47,590 nucleotides of DNA from Candidatus Uhrbacteria bacterium CG_4_9_14_3_um_filter_41_35 (GCA_002791275.1 PFWT01000003.1:1-47590); one strand, 5' to 3'; shown: positions 1-8,011, counted from the first letter of the stretch. Notes: generated by a model from the letters alone, not told the origin. Numbers and translations: made by a program.

Positions 1-112
1 ATAGGGCTCCTTTTTGCCCAAATTTGACACATTTTCCAAATCCGTGCCTTTTTGAGCTTTTTCCCTTGAGGTGGTGCATTGAGTATAGAATGCGGGCGAT
101 ACTTGTTACTAC

Positions 113-141
113 TTGATTAATTATGCTAATTAGTGTATAGT
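113..141 (+). promoter_or_regulatory. Promoter of the tRNA-Arg/tRNA-His unit
   Basis: TTGATT (113-118) and TATAGT (136-141) are separated by exactly 17 bases, with TG just before the -10 box. Transcription would start near 148, about 34 bases before the first tRNA. No convincing gene is visible in bases 1-112. Confidence 0.6.
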
Positions 142-181
142 TTTGTCTCACAGGGAGGATTTGAAAAAACCTGTGTCATTT

Positions 182-258
182 GCACTCGTAGCTCAACTGG
201 ATAGAGCAGGAGGGTTCTAACCTCAAGGTTGTAGGTTCAAGTCCTGCCGGGTGCACCA
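182..258 (+). tRNA. tRNA-Arg (anticodon UCU)
   Basis: The cloverleaf can be drawn by eye. The acceptor stem GCACTCG pairs with CGGGTGC and the D stem GCTC with GAGC. The anticodon loop GTTCTAA gives anticodon TCT, and the T arm reads AGGTTCAAGTCCT. The outermost anticodon-stem pair is a G-A mismatch. The CCA end is encoded (256-258). The tRNA-His gene begins one base later, so the two are almost certainly cotranscribed and cut apart. Confidence 0.93.
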
Positions 259-259
259 T

Positions 260-335
260 GGCGGCTATGGTGAAACGGTTATCACAGGGGTTTGTGGTAC
301 CTCTATTACGGGTTCGATTCCCGTTAGCCGCCCCA
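260..335 (+). tRNA. tRNA-His (anticodon GUG)
   Basis: The acceptor stem GCGGCTA pairs with TAGCCGC, and the D stem GTGA pairs with TCAC. The anticodon loop TTGTGGT gives GTG (His). The extra G at position -1 (base 260), an identity element for histidyl-tRNA synthetase, is encoded in the DNA and faces C73. The CCA end is also encoded (333-335). The gene starts one base after the tRNA-Arg CCA. Confidence 0.94.
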
Positions 336-336
336 T

Positions 337-367
337 AAAAAAATCAGCCTTACGGCTGGTTTTTTTG
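337..367 (+). terminator. Intrinsic terminator of the tRNA unit
   Basis: ATCAGCC-TTAC-GGCTGGT hairpin preceded by an A run and followed by seven T, directly after tRNA-His. It could also end minus-strand transcripts, because the A run becomes a U run on the other strand. Confidence 0.8.
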
Positions 368-371
368 TTGT

Positions 372-1375
372 TTAAACTCGACTCAGCATAAAATTAATGT
401 CTTCGTTAGTATTGGTTGTAATAAATTTTATATTTGGATGTTGATTCTGCCAGACTCTTAAGATTTCATCCGCAAAAGCTTGCCCAATTGTATATACGCC
501 AGAAAAATCCAATTCTATTTCTTTAAAATTTTCTAGATTAATTGTTACTCTCTTTGCTTTAGAACGGGAAAGTAGATTTTTGCCGAATTGATATAATTTA
601 CAGTAATTCTAGTTTTGTTAAATTCATAATCATTGTTTTCATCCCCGGTAAAAGAATCAAAGACATTTTTAACTGTTCTTTCTGAAGCTAGTTGAATGGT
701 GAATGTAATACAAGTTCCTTTTATCATTTTTCTAGTCATAATGAAAATATCAGGTAAAAGATTGTTGATAGTTAGTTTTTTTCATAACTATCAATAATGA
801 ATTGATCCGCCATTTTTGAAGTAAAAAAAATTCCTTGACCTGAATGTCGTTCAGGGTCAGTTGTGGTTTTTCCTTTTAAGATCTCCTGAATGGCAGACAT
901 TGTTCCTGGTAAGTGGAATTTTTTCTGCACACTATTAAAAATTCCGATACCCGAGTCGCGAATAACAAAAGTGAGCTAATCGACATTTAATAGTTATATT
1001 TTTTGATTTTGAATGATCTATTGCGTTATTTAGCATTTCTGTAAAACTGTATCGAAGAATTTGATAAACGTTATCCTGAATATCTATAAAAATACCAGTT
1101 TCATGTTCGATCTGTTTTAAGATTAAGTCTTCATAAAGATTCAAATTTTTCAATTTTAAAGTGATGGATCATATAGCTTTTCTCGCTTGCTTATTTGTAC
1201 TAAATACGTAATGAGCTGTGTTGGTTTTACCAAGCAAGACTATTGTTCCATCTTATTGAAGCTCATAAAGTAAGCGTTGAGCACAGGTTCTACTTACACT
1301 AAACTTACCTACCAAATCTTTCGTGGTGACAGATTTTTTTTTGGTTAGTTTTATTATTATTTCTTTTTATAACAT
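372..1375 (-). pseudogene. Decayed winged-helix / HATPase / DUF4325 regulator
   Basis: A once-complete minus-strand protein can be pieced together from three frames. From its N-terminus it has a winged-helix segment (KDLVGKFSVSRTCAQRLLYEL, then a DG-turn), an N box of a histidine-kinase-like ATPase (FTEMLNNAIDHS), a G1-type segment (FVIRDSGIGIF), the motif HSGQGIFFTSKMAD, and a C-terminal STAS-like DUF4325 domain (SGVYTIGQAFADEILRVW). It is broken by in-frame stops near 1367, 1254 and 1169, by a small deletion with frameshift near 970, by a one-base slip in a run of seven A near 780, and by another frameshift near 580. Such proteins are thought to be ATPase-type regulators. The decay is obvious; its former targets are unknown. 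Confidence 0.8.
972..990. repeat. 19-bp sequence shared with 47500-47518
   Basis: These 19 bases (TGAGCTAATCGACATTTAA) occur again, identically and in the same orientation, at 47500-47518. Here the copy lies exactly where the ATPase pseudogene has lost about ten bases and changes frame. At the other site it is the 3' end of a minus-strand gene. Confidence 0.7.
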
Positions 1376-1428
1376 AAGTGGTTGACAAGAATAGAACAAT
1401 ACATTGAATAAATCTTGTCAACCACTTA
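1375..1428. repeat. 15-bp perfect inverted repeat beside the recombinase gene
   Basis: TAAGTGGTTGACAAG (1375-1389) and its exact complement CTTGTCAACCACTTA (1414-1428) flank a 24-base AT-rich centre. The repeat lies between the stop of the Xer-type gene and the start of the decayed regulator. It could be a recombinase or regulator binding site, or a terminator-like hairpin; there is no U tract. Each arm contains TTGACA, so a promoter role is also possible. Confidence 0.7.
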
Positions 1429-1431
1429 ACT

Positions 1432-2355
1432 TTACTCACCCTTGTCGTGAAATTTTTTGTGAATACTTTTCAGTTGTTTATCGGTAACGTGAGTGTAAAC
1501 CTGAGTGGTTGTAATTGATTCGTGACCAAGCATTGCCTGCACGGATCGGATATCAGCGCCGTTTCGTAGTAAATCAGTGGCGAAGGTGTGGCGCAAAACG
1601 TGTGGAGTGATTTTTTTGGTGATTCCGGCCGACAGCGCATATTTTTCAACTGCCCGTTGAATTGACCTCGGTGAGAGCGGTGTTACCTCTCCGCGCGCTA
1701 TTTTAGCCCTGTCGTGCCCGACAAACATATAGCTTGAAGTATCCTTTCTGACGCCGAGGTAGGTTTTCAGGGCTTCTTTAGCGTCAGGTGAGATAAAGAC
1801 AACACGGTGCTTACTTCCCTTCCCTTTTATAGTAAATTCGTCGCGCTTTAAATTGACTTGGTCGATTTGGAGATTAGAAAGCTCTGAAACCCGTAACCCG
1901 GTCGAAAAAAGCATTTCGAGAATTGCTTTATCGCGCAGTCCAATCAGTCCACCAAGTTCCAGCGGTGCTTGCCTTAATCTTTGAAATTCATCAGCTTCTA
2001 AAAATTCTATTTGCCGAGTACTTTGTTTTGCGAGCTCGATCTTATTTGCATCCAAACTTTTAATATCCAGTCTGGCTAGATATTTAAGAAATGATCGCAG
2101 AGCGATTAGGTGATAGTTTTGTGTAGTTTTTTTAAGATTTTCCCCCTCGCGACCCTCAAGATCTCGATTTAAATATAAGCGGTATTTGCGCACCATTTCT
2201 TGCGTGATCTTGTCAGTATCCGGATAGTCGGCCCACTCGGCAAACCGTGTTAAATAAAAATCATAATTTCGCGTGGTTTTTTCCGACCGCCCCCGCTCAA
2301 TTTCTAAATACTCCAAAAATAGTTTAATCATTTTTTGAATTTGTGTTTTGTTCAT
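1432..2355 (-). CDS. xerC/xerD-like: Xer-type tyrosine recombinase
   Basis: Site-specific recombinase of the XerC/XerD/XerA family, 307 residues. The usual chromosomal role is resolving dimers at a dif site together with FtsK, which is encoded in this window. The N-terminal SAM-like DNA-binding domain covers about residues 5-95. The catalytic domain has all active-site residues in order, counted from the chosen ATG: Arg155 (STGLRVSEL), Lys179 (GKGSKHR), His252 and Arg255 (HVLRHTFA), His278 (LGHESI) and nucleophile Tyr287 (TQVYTH). A GTG six codons upstream is possible but overlaps the -10 box TATAAT, so the ATG at 2355 is preferred. It is read away from polA. CPR genomes often keep one Xer, so this may be the chromosomal enzyme, but a mobile-element integrase cannot be excluded. 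Confidence 0.9.
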   Translation of the reverse strand: MNKTQIQKMIKLFLEYLEIERGRSEKTTRNYDFYLTRFAEWADYPDTDKITQEMVRKYRLYLNRDLEGREGENLKKTTQNYHLIALRSFLKYLARLDIKSLDANKIELAKQSTRQIEFLEADEFQRLRQAPLELGGLIGLRDKAILEMLFSTGLRVSELSNLQIDQVNLKRDEFTIKGKGSKHRVVFISPDAKEALKTYLGVRKDTSSYMFVGHDRAKIARGEVTPLSPRSIQRAVEKYALSAGITKKITPHVLRHTFATDLLRNGADIRSVQAMLGHESITTTQVYTHVTDKQLKSIHKKFHDKGE

Positions 2356-2361
2356 AGCTAT

Positions 2362-2367
2362 ATTATA
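2362..2367 (-). promoter_or_regulatory. -10 box of the recombinase gene
   Basis: On the minus strand TATAAT is followed by six bases and then the ATG at 2355, which puts the transcription start at or next to the start codon (leaderless mRNA). The -35 match is weak. Confidence 0.5.
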
Positions 2368-2440
2368 CGACACTTACGCAATTGATTGAATACTAGTAGA
2401 TTTGGAGATTTTTATAAGCGTTAATTTAGCCATTACTTAT

Positions 2441-2469
2441 TTGATTTTGCGGTTTATTCACCGTACAAT
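2441..2469 (+). promoter_or_regulatory. polA promoter, leaderless
   Basis: TTGATT (2441-2446), 17-base spacer, TACAAT (2464-2469). Only eight bases separate the -10 box from the polA ATG at 2478, so the mRNA should begin one or two bases before the start codon. No Shine-Dalgarno sequence is present. Confidence 0.65.
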
Positions 2470-2477
2470 GCAGACGT

Positions 2478-5087
2478 ATGACAAAGAAAAAAATATTTGT
2501 AGTTTTGGACGGCAACGCACTTCTCCACCGGGCATGGCACGGCATTCCCCCGCTAACAGCACCAGATGGTCGTATCGTGAATGCGGTGTATGGTTTTGTA
2601 AATGCAGTTGAAACTATGCGCGAACGTTTTCACCCGGACTATATGGCTGTTGCTTGGGATTTACCGGGCAAAACATTCCGTCACGAGGAATTTGAAGCCT
2701 ATAAAGGCACTAGAACGAAAAAAGAACCGGAACTTTATGCGCAGATAGATTATATTAAAGATGTTTTGAAGGTTTACGATATACCTTCACTCACTACAGA
2801 AGGTATGGAGGCTGACGATATTTGTGGAACACTGGCAAAAAAATATGGCCCACAGATTGATGTTAAGGTTCTGATTTTAACGGGTGATATGGACTCACTT
2901 CAGTTAGTTGATCAGGATGTGGAGGTGGTGGCCTTTGTGAAGGGTATGTCAGAAACAAAGACTTACGATGTCACGGCGGTGAAAGAGCGTTACGGTTTGT
3001 TACCTGACCAGCTTATAGATCTAAAAGCACTAATGGGCGACTCTAGCGATAATATTCCAGGCATTGCCGGCGTTGGTAAAAAAACAGCTACAGATCTGTT
3101 AATTGAATTTGGAACAATTGCAAATATACTGAAAGCAGTAGAACAGAATGAAATTCCTGAAAAGTTTGCAAAAAAATTCAGAGGCCAAGAAGAAAATATT
3201 AAGTTAATGCAAAAGCTGGGGACTATAATCCAGGATGTAGACCTACAAAATTTTAACATCGAAGACGCAAAAGTGAACTCTGTACCAGCTGAAGATCTTG
3301 CTAAATTATTTCGAGAATTCGGTTTTAGGCGCTTGCTCGCAAAGTATGAATCGGAAACAAAAAATTTACCTGCGCCAACAAATAAAACTGCTAAAAAAAC
3401 TACTCAGAAAAAAACGGGGGTAAAATTTGTTAGTGCTTTAACCGAACTAAAAAATAACGAAATGGTGTTTGTGTTGAAGGCTGGTCAACCGGATTTATTT
3501 GGTTCGAGTATTAAAGAAATTCTGCTTTATAATGGCGAGAAGACTTATAGAGTCGAGTCACCAAAGGAGTCGGATATAACAATGGTAGTGGACTTTTTAA
3601 ATGCATCTGAGATTGTTATTGGCCACGATATTAAAAACTCGATGCATTTACTGGACCATATTGACAACACTCTGTTTGATGTGATGGTTGGAGCCTATTT
3701 GCTTGCACCTGGTTCGCGAAATTTTGATCTTGAGACAATAGTAGCCGAACAACTTAACCAAACACTAACGGACGCAACTTCATTACTTGATCGGGCGAAG
3801 TTGATTTACAAACTGTATAAACAGCTGTCGGCTGGTTTGAAGACCGAAGGAATTTGGCGATTGTCGGAAGATATTGAGATGCCCTTAATTCCTATTTTGC
3901 ACAAAATGGAAGACGCAGGTATTGAGGTTGATCCAAAAAAATTAAAAGAATTGTCGGCTCAGTTTGGCGTCGAACTCGAGGAGCTGACTCGGAAAATATA
4001 TCAACTCGCAGGTCGTGAATTCAATATAAACTCCCCTGCCCAACTTGCTGAAATATTGTTCGGAGACCTGGCGTTACCGACTGCAAAAATTAAGAAAACA
4101 AAAACTGGTTACTCAACCGCCGCTAGTGAACTCGAAAAGATGTGGGAAGAACATAAAATCATTCCTCTTATTAGTGAATACCGAGAATTTGCAAAATTGA
4201 AGTCCACTTATGTTGACGCGCTGCCATTACTTATCAAAAAAGACGGTCGTATTCACTCAACGTTTAACCAAACAATTGCGGCAACGGGCCGGTTATCAAG
4301 TTCAGATCCAAATTTGCAAAATATTCCAACTAGATCAAAACTGGGAAACGAGATTCGAAAAGCTTTCGTGGCGCCAAAGGGCAAGAAATTAGTGGCAATA
4401 GATTATTCACAGTTTGAACTTCGACTAGCCGCGGTTTTTTCCAAAGATGCTGGGTTTATTAAAGCCTTTCAGGACGGAGCTGATGTTCACGCGCGTACTG
4501 CCGCGGATATTCTCGACAAAGATGAACAAGAAGTTACTAAACAGGAACGAAGTGCGGCTAAGGGAATTAACTTTGGGATTCTCTATGGTATGGGTGTTAA
4601 GAAACTGGCAGCAAGTACCGGACTTTCAAAGGATGAGGCTCGATTGTTTATCGATAAATACTTCGCTGTTCACCCAGGTTTGATCAATTATATTGACCGG
4701 GCAAAAAAACTTGCGCACGAACGTGAGTATGCAGAAACGCTGTTTGGTAGAAAGCGATACTTGCCAGAGATTAACGGTAATATTCATATGTTGGTGGCAG
4801 CTGCGGAACGAATGGCTGTGAATATGCCGATTCAGGGCACGCAGGCGGATCTAGTGAAGATCGCAATGATCGATGTAGCGGATTGGCTTAGTACTTCTGA
4901 GCTTGATATTACAATGTTACTTCAAGTACACGATGAACTAGTCTTCGAAATTGCGGACGCAGACTTAGTACAGGCACTACCAAGACTAAAAGAAATAATG
5001 GAATCAGTATGGAAAAGCGAAATCCCCTTATTAGTAGACACAGAAACAGGAAACAATTGGGGTGAGATGCGAACGAGCATCGAATAA
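2478..5087 (+). CDS. polA: DNA polymerase I
   Basis: Gap-filling and primer-removing polymerase, 869 residues. The N-terminal 5' nuclease is intact, with VVLDGNALLHRAW (Asp11), EADDICG (111-117), TGDMDSLQL (about 135-143) and DLKALMGDSSDNIPG (about 181-195). The polymerase domain has motif A DYSQFELRLAA (from 642), motif B RSAAKGINFGILYG (from 691) and motif C QVHDELVFE (His818, Asp819). The middle 3'-5' exonuclease domain lacks the DxE of motif I (MVFVLKAG) and the motif II Asp (VIGHDIKNSMHLL), so proofreading is probably lost. The normal C-terminus (a WGE-type ending) is replaced by EMRTSIE, which is encoded by the first unit of a 48-bp repeat. It has its own leaderless promoter and a terminator at 5249. 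Confidence 0.97.
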   Translation: MTKKKIFVVLDGNALLHRAWHGIPPLTAPDGRIVNAVYGFVNAVETMRERFHPDYMAVAWDLPGKTFRHEEFEAYKGTRTKKEPELYAQIDYIKDVLKVYDIPSLTTEGMEADDICGTLAKKYGPQIDVKVLILTGDMDSLQLVDQDVEVVAFVKGMSETKTYDVTAVKERYGLLPDQLIDLKALMGDSSDNIPGIAGVGKKTATDLLIEFGTIANILKAVEQNEIPEKFAKKFRGQEENIKLMQKLGTIIQDVDLQNFNIEDAKVNSVPAEDLAKLFREFGFRRLLAKYESETKNLPAPTNKTAKKTTQKKTGVKFVSALTELKNNEMVFVLKAGQPDLFGSSIKEILLYNGEKTYRVESPKESDITMVVDFLNASEIVIGHDIKNSMHLLDHIDNTLFDVMVGAYLLAPGSRNFDLETIVAEQLNQTLTDATSLLDRAKLIYKLYKQLSAGLKTEGIWRLSEDIEMPLIPILHKMEDAGIEVDPKKLKELSAQFGVELEELTRKIYQLAGREFNINSPAQLAEILFGDLALPTAKIKKTKTGYSTAASELEKMWEEHKIIPLISEYREFAKLKSTYVDALPLLIKKDGRIHSTFNQTIAATGRLSSSDPNLQNIPTRSKLGNEIRKAFVAPKGKKLVAIDYSQFELRLAAVFSKDAGFIKAFQDGADVHARTAADILDKDEQEVTKQERSAAKGINFGILYGMGVKKLAASTGLSKDEARLFIDKYFAVHPGLINYIDRAKKLAHEREYAETLFGRKRYLPEINGNIHMLVAAAERMAVNMPIQGTQADLVKIAMIDVADWLSTSELDITMLLQVHDELVFEIADADLVQALPRLKEIMESVWKSEIPLLVDTETGNNWGEMRTSIE

Positions 5088-5180
5088 TAAACAAGAAAAT
5101 TCCATATGGAAGAGATGCGAACGAGCATCGAATAATAAACAAGAAAATTCCATATGGAAGAGATGCGAACGAGCATCGAA
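5064..5180. repeat. 48-bp tandem repeat of two palindromes at the end of polA
   Basis: Units start at 5064, 5112 and 5160. The first two are identical over 48 bases; the third keeps only the first 21. Each unit contains the dyad GATGC-GAACGA-GCATC and the 12-base perfect palindrome TTCCATATGGAA. The first unit supplies the last codons and stop of polA (EMRTSIE, TAA), and every unit repeats the same MRTSIE-stop reading. The palindromes and the way a gene end is captured suggest a REP-like or mobile palindromic element rather than a normal 3' UTR. Confidence 0.9.
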
Positions 5181-5248
5181 TTAAGAAATAGAAGGCAAAA
5201 TAATATTCAAATAATCATCAGCTAAGGTTGGCGCATAAATACTGTGAC

Positions 5249-5273
5249 AAAAGTGCCTCTATGGCACTTTTTC
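5249..5273 (+). terminator. Intrinsic terminator after polA
   Basis: AAAAGTGCC-TCTAT-GGCACTTTT, nine pairs, continuing into TTC. It lies between the 48-bp repeats and the holA promoter. Confidence 0.75.
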
Positions 5274-5281
5274 TTTTGTGG

Positions 5282-5287
5282 TAAGAT
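5282..5287 (+). promoter_or_regulatory. Extended -10 box of holA
   Basis: TGG-TAAGAT (extended -10 form) ends nine bases before the ATG at 5297, again implying a nearly leaderless mRNA. GAGG at 5289-5292 could instead act as a weak ribosome site. Confidence 0.4.
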
Positions 5288-5296
5288 GAGGTTAAT

Positions 5297-6268
5297 ATGA
5301 TGATATTTGTTTACGGTAGCAATCAATTTTTAGCATCTGAGAAAATAGCTCAACTTAAAGGTCATTTTGCTCAAAAATTTGATAAAACTGGAATGAATCT
5401 GGTGGAGTTTCCATTACCCGGCACCGAGATCGATCTTGGTTCAGTTATGCAAATCGTCCAAACCCCCCCATTTATAAGCGATAAACGGATGGTGATTATC
5501 AAAAATTTGGTTTCATCTTTGACTAAACCACTTTCAAAACCCTGGGTCGATTTTCTAAAGACCATTCCAGAATCAACTATTGTAGTATTTGAAGATAACG
5601 AAAGTATAAAAAAATTCGAAAAACGGGAAATTTTTTTGCAGTTTCGAAGCAAAGATGGAGTTTTTACGTATCCTTTTTCAGTCCAAACAATTACGGAGGT
5701 TGAAGATTGGGCTAAACAAGAAGTCAGGAGATTGCGTTTAAATATAGACGGTGATTTATTAAGCCAAGTGGTAGCAATGGTTGGGATAGATTTGTTTCAG
5801 CTCTCAAGTGAATTAAGAAAATTGAGGGATTATTCACAAGAATCTTCAGTTACGCGGGAAATGATCTCGGATTTAGTGAAGGCTAATTTCGAGGATCAGA
5901 TGTTTGTATTCATTGATGCGGTTGGGGCTAAAAATAAGAAAAAAACTTTGCAATTATTGACGGAACAACGAGAATCTGGGAGTGCGGATATGCATATATT
6001 TGCCATGCTGGCTCGTCAGATTCGCTTGTTGTTAGGAGCTCGATCTATTTTAGATAACAACCCCAGAGCCACAAAGGTTGAAGTGGCAGAAATTTTGAAA
6101 ATTCATCCTTTTGTAGCTCAGAAAACTTTAGCGCAAGCTAGAAGTTTTGATCTCGTTACACTAAAAGCACTGCATACAATGGTCTATAAATTTGATCGGG
6201 GTATGAAAAACGGTCAGATCCAGATGGATGTAGCCGTAGACCGGTTGGTAATTCAAATGCTTGGATAA
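5297..6268 (+). CDS. holA: DNA polymerase III delta subunit
   Basis: Clamp-loader delta subunit, 323 residues, which opens the beta sliding clamp during replication. The N-terminus reads MIFVYGSNQFLASEKIAQLKG (a shifted P-loop region, as in HolA, without a true Walker A). The conserved PPFISDKRMVIIKNL segment is near residues 57-71. A helical C-terminal collar region with FAMLARQIRLLLGAR is near residues 227-241. Two ATGs stand at the start (5297 and 5300) and either could be used. It has its own promoter after the polA terminator and is followed by a non-coding stretch before rpsT. Confidence 0.9.
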   Translation: MMIFVYGSNQFLASEKIAQLKGHFAQKFDKTGMNLVEFPLPGTEIDLGSVMQIVQTPPFISDKRMVIIKNLVSSLTKPLSKPWVDFLKTIPESTIVVFEDNESIKKFEKREIFLQFRSKDGVFTYPFSVQTITEVEDWAKQEVRRLRLNIDGDLLSQVVAMVGIDLFQLSSELRKLRDYSQESSVTREMISDLVKANFEDQMFVFIDAVGAKNKKKTLQLLTEQRESGSADMHIFAMLARQIRLLLGARSILDNNPRATKVEVAEILKIHPFVAQKTLAQARSFDLVTLKALHTMVYKFDRGMKNGQIQMDVAVDRLVIQMLG

Positions 6269-6401
6269 ATAAAAAAGGTACTCGCTCGCGCAAATACCTC
6301 AGACACTCTCTACGTTTTGAATATCGATTCGCGTCTCTAGATTGTTAGCTTGATTTCAAAGGAAGTTCTGTTACTTAACAAGAATTTAGCTATGTTGTCA
6401 A
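6266..6401 (-). ncRNA. Candidate minus-strand small RNA between holA and rpsT
   Basis: Non-coding gap of about 300 bases. The minus strand carries a very good intrinsic terminator: a 10-pair stem with a GCGA tetraloop (6276-6299) followed by six U and more U/A. About 100 bases upstream on the same strand is TTGACA (6396-6401), then, 18 bases later, TAAGTA (6372-6377). No open reading frame fits. The expected transcript is about 100 nt from near 6365. The terminator has no U tract on the plus strand, so it is not there to stop holA. The family was not recognised. Confidence 0.3.
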
Positions 6402-6465
6402 TAATTTTCGTTGAAGCTCTGAGTGAAGCTAGGCGGGTTCGTTATTTTTACTTCAAAGTTTTGCC

Positions 6466-6494
6466 TTGACAAATCCTGCTAACTTTACTACACT
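6466..6494 (+). promoter_or_regulatory. rpsT promoter
   Basis: Consensus TTGACA (6466-6471), 17-base spacer, TACACT (6489-6494). The start near 6501 leaves a leader of about 70 bases before rpsT, within which S20 autoregulation could act. Confidence 0.7.
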
Positions 6495-6573
6495 TCCCCT
6501 GTCCACTTGCATGCAGTAGTTAATTAACTACAATCATAGAACGCTCTATTCTAAGCAATAACGACATAATATT

Positions 6574-6843
6574 ATGCCAAATTTAGAGAATGCTAAAAAA
6601 GCACTCAGACAGGCAGATAAACGAGCAGCTCGAAATCAGATTGTGAAGGATGAAATCCACTCACTTCGACGAGCTTTTCGAAAACTTGTAGATGGCGGAA
6701 AACTTGAGGATGCTAAGCAAATGCTCCCACTTCTAGATAAGAAGTTGGATAAAGCAGTTACAAAGAACATCTTTAAGAAAAACAAAATCGCTCGAGTTAA
6801 GTCTCGCCTTGCATTAAAGCTTGGAAAAGCTAATGCTAAGTAA
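6574..6843 (+). CDS. rpsT: 30S ribosomal protein S20
   Basis: Small basic helical protein of 89 residues that binds 16S rRNA early in 30S assembly. The start MPNLENAKKALRQADKRAARN and the repeated Lys/Arg-rich helices are typical of S20. It is alone in its transcription unit, with a strong promoter 80 bases upstream and a terminator immediately after the stop. The start has no clear Shine-Dalgarno sequence. Confidence 0.93.
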   Translation: MPNLENAKKALRQADKRAARNQIVKDEIHSLRRAFRKLVDGGKLEDAKQMLPLLDKKLDKAVTKNIFKKNKIARVKSRLALKLGKANAK

Positions 6844-6844
6844 A

Positions 6845-6872
6845 AAAAATAACCCTCAGGGGTTATTTTTTT
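6845..6872. terminator. Bidirectional terminator between rpsT and rmuC
   Basis: AAAAATAACCC-TCAG-GGGTTATTTTT with T tracts on both strands. It serves the convergent rpsT (plus) and rmuC (minus) genes. Confidence 0.9.
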
Positions 6873-6877
6873 GATGA

Positions 6878-7984
6878 TTAATCAACAACACTTGGCTGGA
6901 TTTTTTCAAGAAGAATTACGTCTTCTGCTGTACTGTTGGTTATTTTATTTACGTCCTTGCTAAGCTTGCGAAGCTCATCAGTTGATTGATTATATTGACT
7001 AATCGCTGTATTTAGATGCTTTCCAAGTTTATCGTAGTGATCCGAGTAGCTACGAAAATGTTTTCCAAGCTCCCCTACTTGTTTTACGATATCACTAGCT
7101 GATTCTTCAAATTTCAGTTCTCGTAAACCGAGTAAAACTGTTTGTAAATACGCATAAAGACTGGTTGGTGAAACTAGCATTACTTTTTTCTGAAAGGCGT
7201 ATTCGACTAAATTATTTGCGTTACTACCGGCACCTATTTCGATATTTAAAAGGTTATAATAAACCCCCTCTGCCGGAATGAACATAAAGGCAAAGTCCAT
7301 TGTACTAAACTCGCGACGAATATATTTACTAGTTTCATCTATTCGTTTCTTTATATCAGCCTTGAACTCTTTTTCTAATTTATCTTTTCGCTCTTTATCG
7401 TGCTCACCGATCATTCGGTTGTAGTTTTCAAGCGAAAATTTTGCATCGATTGGAATAATTTGGTCTCTGACTATTATTACCGCGTCTGCAATTAGTTTTT
7501 GGTTAAGCTTTGCGTCAAAACCAAGTGAATACTGCATTTTGTAATTTCCCGGGGGTAAAACATTACCAAGCAAAGTTTCTAGCCAGTATTCGCCAAGTAC
7601 TCCTCTTTGTTTTGGATTTTTCAAAATATCTTGTAAACCTTGCAACTGTTCAGAAAAGTTTAATACCTGACTATTTGTTTTTTCGAGTTCGGTAAGATGT
7701 TTGGTGACATCTGTGATAATTTTTGCGGTTTCGGAAAATTGTTTTTGCATTGAAAGATTGGAATCGCCAAGACCTTTTGTAACCTGATCATTTACACGAT
7801 CAAGTCTAGTTTGAACTTCTTTTCGATGATCTGAGGAAGAACGGACGATTTCTTCCCGTATTTGTTGGATATTTTGAATAATATTTTGCGACGCCTCATT
7901 TTCACTGCTCCTGCGGTTTTTAAGGAGTAAAATGATTATAAGTACGGCAAGTAAACTGATTAGCAGGGTGTCAAAATCGATCAT
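6878..7984 (-). CDS. rmuC: RmuC family protein
   Basis: Membrane-anchored DNA recombination protein of the RmuC family, 368 residues. It has one N-terminal membrane segment (about residues 5-22, LLISLLAVLIIILLL) and then a long coiled coil (about 25-130). The RmuC core with its nuclease-like fold covers about 135-330, including GVLGEYWLETLLGNVLPPGNY, IIPIDAKFSLENYNRM and DFAFMFIPAEGVYYNLL. In E. coli RmuC limits inversions at short inverted repeats, which is notable because many perfect inverted repeats lie just upstream (8012-8915). It is transcribed convergently with rpsT. Confidence 0.92.
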   Translation of the reverse strand: MIDFDTLLISLLAVLIIILLLKNRRSSENEASQNIIQNIQQIREEIVRSSSDHRKEVQTRLDRVNDQVTKGLGDSNLSMQKQFSETAKIITDVTKHLTELEKTNSQVLNFSEQLQGLQDILKNPKQRGVLGEYWLETLLGNVLPPGNYKMQYSLGFDAKLNQKLIADAVIIVRDQIIPIDAKFSLENYNRMIGEHDKERKDKLEKEFKADIKKRIDETSKYIRREFSTMDFAFMFIPAEGVYYNLLNIEIGAGSNANNLVEYAFQKKVMLVSPTSLYAYLQTVLLGLRELKFEESASDIVKQVGELGKHFRSYSDHYDKLGKHLNTAISQYNQSTDELRKLSKDVNKITNSTAEDVILLEKIQPSVVD

Positions 7985-8011
7985 AATACAATTATTTTAT
8001 CATAATTTGTC

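Noticed and set aside
935-1375. TGA read as glycine (code 25) to rescue the ATPase gene
   Set aside because: The same gene also has TAA stops and frameshifts, and no intact gene in the window contains in-frame TGA.
4909-5176. Minus-strand frames with repeated segments over the end of polA
   Set aside because: They are readings of the 48-bp tandem repeat on the other strand; no promoter or ribosome site. The repetition itself is reported as the real signal.
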